The notes: generated from the sequence alone by a model not told the origin. A DNA stretch of 36,246 nt from Photobacterium chitinilyticum (GCF_004104355.1 NZ_RJLM01000022.1:1-36246), one strand, 5' to 3'. Shown: positions 15,043-23,669, numbered from the stretch's first letter. Translations and numbers: made by a program.

Positions 15043-16410
15043 ATGTTCGAAAATTTATCGGAGCGTTTATCGCGAACGCTTAAGAATGTCAGCGGCCGAG
15101 GTCGTCTGACGGACGACAACATCAAAGATACGTTGCGTGAAGTACGTATGGCGTTACTCGAAGCCGATGTTGCGCTTCCAGTGGTCCGCGATTTTGTTAA
15201 GCGTGTTAAAGAGCGTGCCGTCGGCACCGAAGTATCAAAAAGCCTGACTCCGGGTCAGGAATTTATCAAGATTGTCCAGGCTGAGCTTGAAGCGGTAATG
15301 GGCGAGTCTAATGAAGACTTGAACCTGAGCTGTCAGCCACCGGCGGTGATCTTGATGGCTGGTCTGCAGGGGGCGGGTAAAACCACCAGTGTCGGTAAGC
15401 TGGGTAAGCTGCTTAAAGAGCGCCAGAAGAAGAAAGTGCTGGTTGTGTCTGCCGATGTTTATCGCCCGGCGGCGATTAAACAGCTGGAAACCCTTGCGAG
15501 TGATATCGGTATCGATTTCTTCCCTTCATCGGTCGATCAAAAGCCGGTGGATATTGCTAAAGCGGCACTTGAGCACGGTAAGCTGAAGTTCTACGACGTG
15601 GTGATTGTCGATACCGCGGGTCGCCTGCATGTCGATGAAGAAATGATGGGCGAGATCAAAGACGTTCATAAAGTACTTAATCCGGTAGAAACTCTGTTTG
15701 TGGTTGATGCCATGACGGGTCAGGATGCGGCCAATACTGCAAAAGCCTTTGATGAAACGTTACCGCTGACCGGTGTTATCCTGACCAAGGTTGATGGTGA
15801 TGCCCGTGGTGGTGCGGCACTGTCTGTTCGCCATCTTACCGGCAAGCCAATTAAGTTCCTGGGTGTTGGTGAGAAAACGGATGCGCTGGAACCTTTCCAC
15901 CCTGATCGTGTTGCCTCCCGTATTCTTGGCATGGGCGACGTATTGTCTCTGATCGAAGATCTAGAGCGTAACGTTGATAAAGAACAAGCCGAGCAACTGG
16001 CGAAGAAGTTCAAAGAGAAGAAAGGTTTCGATCTTGAAGATTTCCTCGGTCAGTTGAAGCAGATGAAAAACATGGGCGGCATGATGGGGATGATGGATAA
16101 GCTCCCTGGTATGTCTCAGCTACCTGACAATGTCAAAGATCAGGTGGATGACAAGATGTTTGGCCAGATGGAAGCTATCATTAACTCGATGACGCCTGGT
16201 GAGCGCCAGCGTCCGGAAATCATCAAAGGTTCGCGCAAGAAGCGTATCGCGATGGGTTCAGGCACCCAGGTGCAGGATGTCAACCGTCTGCTTAAGCAGT
16301 TTACCCAAATGCAGAAGATGATGAAAAAAATGCAGAAGGGCGGGATGAAGAACATGATGCGCAATATGAAAGGCATGATGCCTGGTGGCGGCATGTTCCC
16401 TGGTCGCTAG
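15043..16410 (+). CDS. ffh: Signal recognition particle GTPase Ffh
   Basis: This is a 455-aa SRP54 homologue that, with 4.5S RNA, binds signal sequences on nascent chains and delivers ribosomes to FtsY at the membrane. The N domain is followed by a GTPase domain with the P-loop GLQGAGKTT (about 107-115), DTAGRLH and TKVDGDARGG. The C-terminal M domain is very Met-rich (QMKNMGGMMGMMDK and a Met/Lys/Gly tail) and contains the RNA-binding segment GSRKKRIAMGSG. Length and order match the family. The ribosome site is weak. It is divergent from ypjD and upstream of the rpsP operon, as in E. coli. Confidence 0.98.
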   Translation: MFENLSERLSRTLKNVSGRGRLTDDNIKDTLREVRMALLEADVALPVVRDFVKRVKERAVGTEVSKSLTPGQEFIKIVQAELEAVMGESNEDLNLSCQPPAVILMAGLQGAGKTTSVGKLGKLLKERQKKKVLVVSADVYRPAAIKQLETLASDIGIDFFPSSVDQKPVDIAKAALEHGKLKFYDVVIVDTAGRLHVDEEMMGEIKDVHKVLNPVETLFVVDAMTGQDAANTAKAFDETLPLTGVILTKVDGDARGGAALSVRHLTGKPIKFLGVGEKTDALEPFHPDRVASRILGMGDVLSLIEDLERNVDKEQAEQLAKKFKEKKGFDLEDFLGQLKQMKNMGGMMGMMDKLPGMSQLPDNVKDQVDDKMFGQMEAIINSMTPGERQRPEIIKGSRKKRIAMGSGTQVQDVNRLLKQFTQMQKMMKKMQKGGMKNMMRNMKGMMPGGGMFPGR

Positions 16411-16472
16411 CAATTAATCACTTGAGTCGCGGAGATATTTTTCCTTTACTGGTGAAAAATTAGCTAAATTGG

Positions 16473-16500
16473 TTGCATTCATCAGCCCAAAGAGTAAAAT
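16473..16500 (+). promoter_or_regulatory. rpsP operon promoter
   Basis: TTGCAT followed after 16 bp by TAAAAT. The predicted start near 16507 would give an 80-nt leader containing the GC-rich hairpin at 16525-16549. Confidence 0.6.
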
Positions 16501-16524
16501 TCCGAGGCTTCAAATTTTGGCACG

Positions 16525-16549
16525 GGCCCCGCTTTTTTTAGACGGGGCC
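16525..16549 (+). other. GC-rich hairpin in the rpsP leader
   Basis: GGCCCCG and CGGGGCC form a perfect 7-bp stem around an 11-nt loop that contains seven T. No T-run follows it, so it is a poor intrinsic terminator. It could be a leader element for the ribosomal operon or a transcript 3' end for ffh. Confidence 0.55.
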
Positions 16550-16586
16550 AATTTATTTACAGTAATGCAAAACTAAAGAGGACGAT

Positions 16587-16838
16587 ATGGTTACCATTCG
16601 TTTGGCACGTCACGGCGCTAAGAAGCGTCCATTTTACCAAATCGTTGTTGCTGATTCACGTTGTGCACGCGACGGTCGTAACATCGAAAAAATCGGTTTC
16701 TTCAACCCGCTAGCTAAGGGTCAGGAAGAGCGTCTACGTCTAGACCTTGACCGTGTTAATCACTGGGTTGGTCTTGGCGCTACTGTGTCTGACCGCACAG
16801 CTAAGCTAATCAAAGACGCTGCTAAAGCAGCTGCTTAA
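16587..16838 (+). CDS. rpsP: 30S ribosomal protein bS16
   Basis: The 83-aa product has the bS16 N terminus [25 protein letters not shown]-type segment, followed by [14 protein letters not shown]. It is a small-subunit protein needed for 30S assembly. An AGAGGA ribosome site lies before the ATG, and codon use is biased as in highly expressed genes. It is the first gene of rpsP-rimM-trmD-rplS, which combines two ribosomal proteins with two RNA-maturation proteins. Confidence 0.98.
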
Positions 16839-16867
16839 TTAGCCGTATCAGGTAGAGATAGAGAACT

Positions 16868-17401
16868 ATGAGCTCACAAAACCAAGACTTAGTTGTTGTC
16901 GGTAAACTGGGTGCCACCTACGGTATCAAGGGTTGGCTCAAGGTTTTTTCCTACACTGAACAGTCTGAAAGTATTTTCGCCTATCAGCCTTGGCTTATTA
17001 AAGTTAAGGGTGAATGGAAGCCAATCCAGATTGAATCCTGGAAGAAGCATGGTCAGGGAATGGTGGCTAAGTTAGAGGGTTTGGACATCCGTGAGGATGC
17101 ACAAATTTTCACTAACGCTGAGGTCGCTGTGCATGCAGATCAACTACCCGCACTGTCAGGAGAAGAATTCTACTGGCGTGAATTGTATGGCATGTCTGTT
17201 TTCACAACCGAAGGTTACGACCTAGGTAAAGTAACAGATATCCTGGAAACAGGGTCAAACGATGTATTAGTTGTGAAAGCTAACCTGAAAGATGCTTTTG
17301 GACAGAAGGAACGCTTAATCCCGTTCCTCGATGAGCAGGTTATCAAGTCTATTGATCGCACTGCTCAGCGGATCGAAGTTGACTGGGATCCTGGATTTTA
17401 A
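16868..17401 (+). CDS. rimM: Ribosome maturation factor RimM
   Basis: The 177-aa product has an N-terminal RimM domain beginning [18 protein letters not shown] and a C-terminal PRC-barrel domain with [19 protein letters not shown] and [12 protein letters not shown]. RimM binds uS19 and assists maturation of the 30S head. It starts 29 bases after rpsP and is followed 22 bases later by trmD. Confidence 0.97.
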   Translation: MSSQNQDLVVVGKLGATYGIKGWLKVFSYTEQSESIFAYQPWLIKVKGEWKPIQIESWKKHGQGMVAKLEGLDIREDAQIFTNAEVAVHADQLPALSGEEFYWRELYGMSVFTTEGYDLGKVTDILETGSNDVLVVKANLKDAFGQKERLIPFLDEQVIKSIDRTAQRIEVDWDPGF

Positions 17402-17423
17402 ACCCCGGTAAGTAGGTGAACAA

Positions 17424-18170
17424 ATGAAGGTAGGCATAATCAGCCTGTTTCCTGATATGTTTAATGCCATTACCAATTTTGGGGTGACAGGCCAGGCGGT
17501 AAAAAAAGGCCTCTTGTCGGTAGAAACGTGGAATCCCCGCGATTTTACCCATGACAAACACCGTACGGTTGATGATCGACCTTATGGTGGCGGACCTGGC
17601 ATGCTAATGATGGTACAGCCTTTGCGCGATGCTATTCATGCTGCCAAACAGTCCGTTGAAGGTCAGGCTAAAGTTATCTACCTTTCGCCTCAGGGCCGTA
17701 AGCTTGATCAAGCTGGTGTTGAGGAGCTGGCACAGAGCGAGAATCTGATTCTTATCTGTGGCCGCTATGAAGGCGTGGATGAGCGCATTATCCAACAAGA
17801 GGTAGACGAAGAATGGTCTATCGGGGATTTTGTGCTGACTGGGGGCGAACTGCCTGCCATGACGTTAGTTGACGCAGTTGTCCGGTTTGTACCGGGTGTA
17901 CTGGGTGACTTTGCGTCAGCAGAAGAAGATTCTTTTGCAAATGGCCTGCTAGATTGTCCGCATTATACGCGTCCTGAAATGTTGGACGGGCAGGAAGTCC
18001 CTAAGGTCTTGCTGTCTGGCAACCACAAGGACATTAGCCGCTGGCGATTGAAACAATCGCTGGGCCGAACTTGGCTGAGAAGACCAGAGCTCCTGGAAAA
18101 CCTAGCTCTGACTGACGATCAGGAATTCTTGCTCGCGGAATTTATACGCGAAAATAAAGCAAGCAATTAA
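17424..18170 (+). CDS. trmD: tRNA (guanine37-N1)-methyltransferase
   Basis: The 248-aa SPOUT enzyme makes m1G37 in tRNAs that read CUN, CCN and CGG, preventing +1 frameshifting. The trefoil-knot SAM site is visible in [12 protein letters not shown] and [26 protein letters not shown] is near the N terminus, and the catalytic loop carries [11 protein letters not shown]. Length and operon position match the family. Confidence 0.98.
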   Translation: MKVGIISLFPDMFNAITNFGVTGQAVKKGLLSVETWNPRDFTHDKHRTVDDRPYGGGPGMLMMVQPLRDAIHAAKQSVEGQAKVIYLSPQGRKLDQAGVEELAQSENLILICGRYEGVDERIIQQEVDEEWSIGDFVLTGGELPAMTLVDAVVRFVPGVLGDFASAEEDSFANGLLDCPHYTRPEMLDGQEVPKVLLSGNHKDISRWRLKQSLGRTWLRRPELLENLALTDDQEFLLAEFIRENKASN

Positions 18171-18204
18171 TTAATTTAGTATCAGTTTATTCTAGGGTAT
18201 ACCA

Positions 18205-18558
18205 ATGAGTAACATCATCAAGCAGCTCGAAGACGAGCAACTTAAACAAGACCTACCTACTTTTGCACCGGGCGACACTGTTGTTGTTCAGGTTAAAGTA
18301 AAAGAAGGTGACCGTGAGCGTCTACAGGCGTTCGAAGGCGTGGTTATCGCTAAGCGTAACCGTGGTCTACATTCTGCATTCACTGTTCGTAAGATCTCTA
18401 ACGGTGAAGGCGTTGAGCGTGCGTTCCAAACTCACTCTCCAGTTGTTGACAGCATTACTGTTAAGCGTCGTGGTCTAGTACGTCGTGCCAAACTGTACTA
18501 CCTACGTGAGCGTTCTGGTAAAGCAGCACGTATCAAAGAGAAACTTGCTCGCAAGTAA
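18205..18558 (+). CDS. rplS: 50S ribosomal protein bL19
   Basis: The 117-aa basic protein has the bL19 signatures [22 protein letters not shown]-type segment, [12 protein letters not shown], and the C-terminal [20 protein letters not shown]. It sits at the 30S/50S interface. It is the last gene of the operon and is followed by a strong terminator. Confidence 0.98.
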   Translation: MSNIIKQLEDEQLKQDLPTFAPGDTVVVQVKVKEGDRERLQAFEGVVIAKRNRGLHSAFTVRKISNGEGVERAFQTHSPVVDSITVKRRGLVRRAKLYYLRERSGKAARIKEKLARK

Positions 18559-18581
18559 TCTTAAACGTATGACGTTTATCG

Positions 18582-18612
18582 AAAAAGCCCACCGCAAGGT
18601 GGGCTTTTTTTT
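18582..18612 (+). terminator. Terminator of the rpsP-rplS operon
   Basis: AAAAAGCCCACC-GCAA-GGTGGGCTTTTT has a 12-bp perfect stem with a GNRA tetraloop and eight T, 24 bases after rplS. Confidence 0.95.
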
Positions 18613-18712
18613 ATGGGAGAAAATCAGGGGCGAGTTCCTAGATTCTAACTCCCGGATGAAAGAGCCTGCCGTGAAGGGCTGGCAATGGTGGGTGATGAAA
18701 CAGGAAGATAAA

Positions 18713-18745
18713 CAGAAAAAAGAAACCAGCCGAATGGCTGGTTTC
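18713..18745 (-). terminator. Terminator of cstA
   Basis: On the minus strand GAAACCAGCC-ATTC-GGCTGGTTTC is a 10-bp perfect stem followed by a T-rich tail (TTTTTT), about 30 bases after the cstA stop. Confidence 0.88.
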
Positions 18746-18773
18746 GTATTGGATGACGAGTTAGAGAATAACG

Positions 18774-20258
18774 TTATACCGTCTCCAGCTCGCCTTTAGC
18801 TTCCTCTTCATCAGCAAGGTCGGTTTCGCCTTTGCCTTTTGAGCGCTTGATAACATAGCCAGCGATGCTCAGGGCACCGACAATACCGGCGATGGTCGAA
18901 ACGGTCATTGGCAAACCGAAGCCAAGTTGGCTGTTATTCAGGATGAAGGTAATACATACCGTGGTCATGAATACCGCCGGAACTGTGGTTACCCAGTGTA
19001 GCTTGTTGTGACGCAATAGGTAGGCCGAAGCAGTCCACAGCATCATTACCGCAGTACTTTGGTTGGCAAACCCGAAGTAGCGCCAGATGATACCGAAGTC
19101 AACTTGAGTCAGAATCCCACCGAGAACGAATAGCGGGATAGCCATTAGCAGACGGTTGCGCAGTGTTTTCTGCTCCATGTTGAAGTATTCAGCCAGGATC
19201 AGGCGGCTTGAGCGGAATGCGGTATCACCCGATGTTATCGGCAGGATAACCACACCCAGGAAGGCAACGATGCCGCCGAATACGCCTAACAGGCCAATTG
19301 ATGAACTGTATACCACGTTACCCGGCCCACCGTTGGCAACGGCTTCTTTCAGGCCTTCGACTGAACCGAAGAATGACAGAGCCAGTGCACACCAAATCAG
19401 GGCGATAACACCTTCACCGATCATCGCTCCGTAGAATACGAAGCGGCCATTTTTCTCGTTTTCCATGCAGCGTGCCATGAGTGGTGACTGAGTTGCATGA
19501 AAGCCAGAGATAGCACCACAGGCAATGGTGATAAACAAGGCTGGCCATAGTGGCAGATCATTCGGGTTCATGTTGGTGAACATCTGGCTCATCTCGTAGT
19601 CGCCAAGCAGCGTGTGCTCACTTGAGAAGGCGATTGCAGTGATAAGGCCGACAGACATGAAGATTAGCAGGGCACCGAACAGCGGGTAGAAACGGCCGAT
19701 GATTTTATCAACCGGAACAATGGTCGCGATGATGTAGTAGGCGAAGATGATAACAACCATCGTCGTCATCGACATGCCCATCCCCGTTTGTTCGTTGACC
19801 AGGTTAGTGATCATGCCGGCAGGAGCCGATACGAATACGACGCCAACCAGTAACAACAGTACGATGGCAAAAATATTCATAAAGTGTTTTGCACCGTTGC
19901 CCAGGTAGCGGCCTGTGATGGTCGGCACGGATGCGCCACCGTTACGCACGGATAGCATTCCCGAGAAATAGTCATGAACCGCACCGGCAAAGATACAGCC
20001 TAATACAATCCACAGCATTGCAGCCGGGCCGTACAGGGCACCCATGATCGGACCGAAAATCGGGCCGACACCGGCAATGTTCAGCAGCTGAACCAGATAA
20101 ACTTTCTTGTTTGACATCGGAACATAGTCAACACCGTCTTGCTTGGTATAGGCAGGGGTTTGACGATTTTCGTTAATGCCAAAAACCTTTTCGATAAATG
20201 CACCGTAGATAAAGTAACCGCCTACGAGCGCAGCAACACACATCAGGAACCAGGTCAT
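18774..20258 (-). CDS. cstA: CstA/BtsT-family transporter, short form (probable pyruvate or peptide uptake)
   Basis: The 494-aa membrane protein has the CstA signature QLLNIAGVGPIFGPIMGALYGP, plus VHDYFSGMLSVRNGG and SGFHATQSPLMARCMENE. It is shorter than E. coli CstA and BtsT (about 700 aa) and lacks their long C-terminal extension; short forms occur in Vibrio. The E. coli BtsT and CstA proteins import pyruvate. A BtsS/BtsR-type two-component system lies just beyond one small gene, and three BtsR-type boxes precede this gene, so pyruvate uptake is the likely role (inference). The C-terminal tail is rich in Glu, Lys and Asp and likely cytoplasmic. Confidence 0.9.
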   Translation of the reverse strand: MTWFLMCVAALVGGYFIYGAFIEKVFGINENRQTPAYTKQDGVDYVPMSNKKVYLVQLLNIAGVGPIFGPIMGALYGPAAMLWIVLGCIFAGAVHDYFSGMLSVRNGGASVPTITGRYLGNGAKHFMNIFAIVLLLLVGVVFVSAPAGMITNLVNEQTGMGMSMTTMVVIIFAYYIIATIVPVDKIIGRFYPLFGALLIFMSVGLITAIAFSSEHTLLGDYEMSQMFTNMNPNDLPLWPALFITIACGAISGFHATQSPLMARCMENEKNGRFVFYGAMIGEGVIALIWCALALSFFGSVEGLKEAVANGGPGNVVYSSSIGLLGVFGGIVAFLGVVILPITSGDTAFRSSRLILAEYFNMEQKTLRNRLLMAIPLFVLGGILTQVDFGIIWRYFGFANQSTAVMMLWTASAYLLRHNKLHWVTTVPAVFMTTVCITFILNNSQLGFGLPMTVSTIAGIVGALSIAGYVIKRSKGKGETDLADEEEAKGELETV

Positions 20259-20365
20259 AGTCTTGTCTCTCTTTTCTGATTGGACTTCCAGTTTATTGCT
20301 TTGCGACTATCGCGCCTTTACACCCTCGGCCAAACACTCGCAAAACTTCTTTTGTTGCTTGCCAT

Positions 20366-20371
20366 GTTAAA
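20366..20371 (-). promoter_or_regulatory. Candidate cstA -10 element
   Basis: On the minus strand TTTAAC lies 33 bp downstream of the nearest BtsR-type box, with no consensus -35 at 17 bp (CCGTGC). A weak promoter next to upstream boxes fits activator dependence. The assignment is tentative. Confidence 0.3.
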
Positions 20372-20403
20372 GCGTCGGGAAGTAGATGCACGGAGTAATA
20401 CAG

Positions 20404-20451
20404 TGAGTGGTTCTATGGCAGGGTAAGCGGTCGGTGCGTTGGTTGAGTGGT
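20404..20451 (-). promoter_or_regulatory. Three direct BtsR-type boxes upstream of cstA
   Basis: On the minus strand, ACCACTCA (20451-20444), ACCGCTTA (20431-20424) and ACCACTCA (20411-20404) are exact matches to the E. coli BtsR/YehT motif ACC(G/A)CT(C/T)A as I remember it. The three copies share one orientation and have 12-bp gaps, giving a 20-bp period, close to two helical turns. All would sit on one face of the DNA upstream of the cstA promoter. They are about 46 bp behind a candidate -10 start and 137 bp upstream of the divergent lipoprotein gene. Confidence 0.82.
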
Positions 20452-20587
20452 TTTGGGTAATAGTCAATTATTCATTGGGGAAAATCAGCTTCTGCGAGGC
20501 ATGTCTGGAATGACCATAGTGGGTTCAGTACAGGTTAAGTATTCTAACTTATTGTTAATAAAGAACTGTCATCAATGGAGACATCGT

Positions 20588-20986
20588 ATGGTGAATAGAA
20601 TAGTGACAGCTGTTGCATTGGTTATGCTGTTGGCTGGATGTTCGGTGTTTACTTCCAGCCAGTCGCTGATTGCCGATGAGAATTGGTTTCAACTTGGCTA
20701 TAACAAGGGGAAGTGGGGCGAAAAGGCCAATTCCGAGCAATCTTTGCAGGCGGACACCCTGAAAGTGAGCGAAGATATTTTGCCGGATTATGAAGCATAT
20801 CTGCGAGGCTACCAGAAGGGGCTTGAGTCATATTGTACCCTGGAGCAGCTGAGGCAAAAGGGAACGGAAAGGAAAATGGATTGGGGCGTATGCGAATTCC
20901 GTCGTGAAGACGGTGGGTTGTATAAGATGTTCTGGCAGCAGGGGTTCGATCGGAGTATGGCGTTTGATGGTGTGACGGGTTACTGA
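20588..20986 (+). CDS. DUF2799-type lipoprotein
   Basis: The 132-aa product has a lipoprotein signal peptide (MLLAGC, Cys about 18) and a Gly/aromatic-rich mature part with repeated motifs YNKGKWG, YLRGYQKGLESYC and WQQGF, which fit DUF2799. Function is unknown. The start ATG has GGAG seven bases upstream. A small lipoprotein gene of this kind (yfiL) is also near aroF in E. coli, but I cannot confirm orthology. It is the only plus-strand gene between two minus-strand genes, so it splits cstA from btsSR. It converges on btsR with a 35-bp gap and no clear terminator. Confidence 0.8.
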   Translation: MVNRIVTAVALVMLLAGCSVFTSSQSLIADENWFQLGYNKGKWGEKANSEQSLQADTLKVSEDILPDYEAYLRGYQKGLESYCTLEQLRQKGTERKMDWGVCEFRREDGGLYKMFWQQGFDRSMAFDGVTGY

Positions 20987-21021
20987 CCCTCGCACCAGGC
21001 AAGGGGCAGCAGGAGCCGACT

Positions 21022-21735
21022 TTAGTTCAGGCCGAAGCGATCCTTGAGCTCTTTGAGGTATCGACGGCTGACGGGAATCTGATAGCCGTACTGGGTGGTG
21101 ATCTCGGCCAACCCGTTTTCCAGTAACTTGATTTCGCGGATTGCCTGCGGGTGGATTAGGTACTGGCGATGGCAGCGGATCAGCGGCGTTTTTTCCTCCA
21201 GTACTTTCAGTGTCAGCTGGGTAGTAGCTTTGGTATCTTTGGTAACAATGTGCACGCCGGTGAGATCGCTATAGGCGGTTTCGATGTCGGCTGCCGCAAG
21301 GAGCAGGATCCTGTTGTGGCCAGAACATGGGATCAGTTCCAGCATTTCGCTTACCAGCGGTGAATAATCCTGTTCCTGGCATTCTTTTTTCAGGCGCTTG
21401 ATAGTTTTTGCCAAGCGGCAGGTTTCCACAGGCTTAAGAAGGTAATCAAAGGCGTTGTCTTCAAAGGCTTTGAGGGCGTACTCATCATAGGCGGTGACAA
21501 ATACCACTTTGGGCATGGTATCGGGATCGAGCATACTGAGCATCTCAATGCCAGTGATCTGCGGCATCTGAATATCGAGAAAAATAACATCAGGTTTCAG
21601 GGTGTTGATTTTTTTCAGTCCTTCGATAGCGTTATTGCAACTGCCGATGACGTCCACTTCACCGGTGTCGTGCAGTAGGTCGATGAGCTCTTCTCGAGCA
21701 TACAGTTCATCGTCAATAACGAGTGCCTTGATCAT
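21022..21735 (-). CDS. btsR: LytTR-family response regulator, BtsR type
   Basis: The 237-aa product has an N-terminal receiver domain with acidic pair Asp8/Asp9 (VIDDE), phosphoacceptor Asp54 in IFLDIQMP, and FVTAYDEYALKAF with the conserved Thr and Lys regions. A C-terminal LytTR DNA-binding domain follows, with TPLIRCHRQYLIHP and VSRRYLKELKDRFG. It is closely similar by memory to E. coli BtsR (YehT), including DYLLKP and IPCSGHNRI. The frame runs on upstream, but MIKALVIDDE at 21735 is the family start and overlaps the btsS stop in ATGA, implying translational coupling. It is expected to bind the boxes upstream of cstA. Confidence 0.92.
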   Translation of the reverse strand: MIKALVIDDELYAREELIDLLHDTGEVDVIGSCNNAIEGLKKINTLKPDVIFLDIQMPQITGIEMLSMLDPDTMPKVVFVTAYDEYALKAFEDNAFDYLLKPVETCRLAKTIKRLKKECQEQDYSPLVSEMLELIPCSGHNRILLLAAADIETAYSDLTGVHIVTKDTKATTQLTLKVLEEKTPLIRCHRQYLIHPQAIREIKLLENGLAEITTQYGYQIPVSRRYLKELKDRFGLN

Positions 21736-23447
21736 ACTGCTGTTTCTCCATTCGTTCCGTTTGTATGGATAGGTTGCTGGGCGTCTGCGGGGATCGTTAT
21801 TGTTGCCCGGGTCCATTCATTAGCCTGGTAGGACATCGTTAGTCCGTATTGTCTGCCAAACATGTTTTTCAGGCGCTTGTCCACAATCTTCATACCGAGT
21901 CCACTTTCCTCGCCGATCGGGGCGTAGTTGCCTGCATTGTCTTCGACTTCAAGCACGATGCACCCTTTGTTGCAGTATCCCTGAAGCGTTATTTTACCAT
22001 TTTCCAGTAGTGAGGAGGTGCCATGCTTTATCGCATTTTCAACCAGCGGCTGAAGGGTAAACGTCGGCAGTTTGATATTCAGCAGTTCCGGTGACACGCA
22101 GATATCGACATTGAGCCGGTCAGAAAAGCGGGCCAGCTCAATCTCGAGGTAGGCATTGATATGCTGGAGCTCTTCTTCGAGCGTCACCGTTTCAATATTC
22201 TGCTTCAGGTTGCGGCGAAAAAACTGGGAAAGGTGCTGGATAAGCTGACGGGCCTTGTCCGGATCACGACGTACCACGGCGTTGATTGTGTTCAGGGCAT
22301 TAAACAGAAAGTGCGGGTTGACCTGCGCCTGTAGCAGACGTAGCTCTGCCTGGGTTAGCAGTGCCTGCTGCTGGGCATAGCGACCAGTCAGGATCTGGTT
22401 TGACAGCAGTTTGGCGATCCCTTCGCCGAGAGTCAGGTTGACGGTCGAGAACAGCTTGCGTTTAGGCTCATAGAGCTTGATGGTGCCGAGCACTTCGTTG
22501 TTGCCCCCTACGAGCGGGATCACCAATGCAGAGCCGAGCCTGCATTTCTGGTGTAGCGAGCAGCAGTACGGGATATCGTAGCCATCAGCATAAACCAGTT
22601 CGCAGCCGTCGATAGCACGGCGGGTATAGCCTGAAGAAATCGGAGTTCCCGGCAGGTGGTGATCGTCTCCGATCCCGATGAAGGCTAGAATCTTCTCGCG
22701 ATCGGTGATCGCGACGGCACCAACCCCGGTTTCTTCATACACTATTTTGGCAATTTCCTTGGTACTTTCTTCATTGAATCCCTGGCTCATGATCCCGACC
22801 GAGCGTTGGGCTATTTTTAGTGCCCGGCTGGAAAAGGCGGCAGAGTATTTTTCATAGATGGTTTTACGATCCTGAATAATGCTCATAAAAAGTCCGGCCC
22901 CGACCGAGTTAGCAATGACCATTGGCAGTGCAATGGCGCTGACCAGGTGTAGAGCTTTGTCGAAGGGCTCGGCGACCATCAGGATAATGAACATCTGGAC
23001 GATTTCAGCGACTAGGGTGACGGTAAAAACGGTGAATGGCTTAAATATCTGGTCACTTTGTCCGCGGCGGACAAAGTAGCTATGCATCAGGCCGCCAATT
23101 AATCCCTCTACTGTTGTGGAGATTGCGCAGGCGACATCAGTAAAGCCTCCCATGCTGTAGCGATGCATACCGCCGGTGAGTCCTACGGCAAAACCGACAA
23201 GCGGTCCACCGAGCAGTCCCCCCATCACCGCACCAATTGCCCGGGTATTGGCAATGGCATCTTCTATGTGAAGTCCGAAGTAAGTGCCTAGAATACAAAA
23301 GAGGGTGAACAGAATGTAGCACGAGAATCGTTGTGACAATCGTCCTGATACTGTTGTTATAGGCATAAATAACGGCGTTTTGCTTAGCAGGTAAGCAATA
23401 ACCAAGTACACGCTGAGCTGCTGAAGAAGAGAAAATATAAGTTCCAT
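21732..23447 (-). CDS. btsS: LytS-family sensor histidine kinase, BtsS type
   Basis: The 571-aa product has an N-terminal 5TM-5TMR-LYT membrane module (SKTPLFM, FGLHIEDAIANTRAIGAVMGG, HRYSMGG), a GAF-like domain with VAITDREKILAFIGIGDDHHLPG, and YADGYDIPYCCSLHQKC. The kinase core has NPHFLFNALNTI with the phosphoacceptor His and the ATP-binding LQPLVENAIKHGTSS and GLGMKIVDKRL. Each block matches E. coli BtsS (YehU), a high-affinity pyruvate sensor. The ligand here is inferred. Three starts are possible: TTG 23477, ATG 23453 and ATG 23447. None has a clear ribosome site; 23447 best fits the family N terminus. Confidence 0.92.
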   Translation of the reverse strand: MELIFSLLQQLSVYLVIAYLLSKTPLFMPITTVSGRLSQRFSCYILFTLFCILGTYFGLHIEDAIANTRAIGAVMGGLLGGPLVGFAVGLTGGMHRYSMGGFTDVACAISTTVEGLIGGLMHSYFVRRGQSDQIFKPFTVFTVTLVAEIVQMFIILMVAEPFDKALHLVSAIALPMVIANSVGAGLFMSIIQDRKTIYEKYSAAFSSRALKIAQRSVGIMSQGFNEESTKEIAKIVYEETGVGAVAITDREKILAFIGIGDDHHLPGTPISSGYTRRAIDGCELVYADGYDIPYCCSLHQKCRLGSALVIPLVGGNNEVLGTIKLYEPKRKLFSTVNLTLGEGIAKLLSNQILTGRYAQQQALLTQAELRLLQAQVNPHFLFNALNTINAVVRRDPDKARQLIQHLSQFFRRNLKQNIETVTLEEELQHINAYLEIELARFSDRLNVDICVSPELLNIKLPTFTLQPLVENAIKHGTSSLLENGKITLQGYCNKGCIVLEVEDNAGNYAPIGEESGLGMKIVDKRLKNMFGRQYGLTMSYQANEWTRATITIPADAQQPIHTNGTNGETAV

Positions 23448-23520
23448 TGCCATAGATAGTGCGAGTGGGCATTGCAATTATGGTAACTGGCTTTGATGCC
23501 GATAGCCAAAAACACTTAAC

Positions 23521-23538
23521 TGTAAATTTATATTTACG
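23521..23538 (+). promoter_or_regulatory. Strong TyrR-type box upstream of aroF
   Basis: TGTAAATTTATATTTACG matches the TyrR consensus TGTAAA-N6-TTTACA at all but the last base. It is about 130 bp before the aroF start. Confidence 0.8.
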
Positions 23539-23540
23539 AC

Positions 23541-23558
23541 TGGTGTTTTTTCTTTACA
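23541..23558 (+). promoter_or_regulatory. Weak TyrR-type box, adjacent
   Basis: TGGTGT-N6-TTTACA keeps the TG and a perfect right half. It begins 20 bp after the strong box, as in strong/weak TyrR box pairs that bind hexameric TyrR with tyrosine. Confidence 0.6.
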
Positions 23559-23563
23559 CGGTG

Positions 23564-23593
23564 TTGCCAAGGGTGGAAATCCCTTGCTATTGT
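23564..23593 (+). promoter_or_regulatory. Candidate aroF promoter
   Basis: TTGCCA, 18-bp spacer, then TGCTATTGT, which is an extended -10. It lies just downstream of the TyrR-type boxes, so bound TyrR would abut RNA polymerase. Confidence 0.5.
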
Positions 23594-23669
23594 GATGCCA
23601 AGTAGCAGGGCAATCCTGTTTCAACCTCATCAGAATTAGTTGATTATTGATAATTACAGGGAAGCCAAT

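Noticed and set aside
21022-23447. LytSR system controlling autolysis (lrgAB type)
   Set aside because: No lrgAB/cidAB genes nearby; sequence motifs match BtsS/BtsR and the linked transporter is CstA-type.
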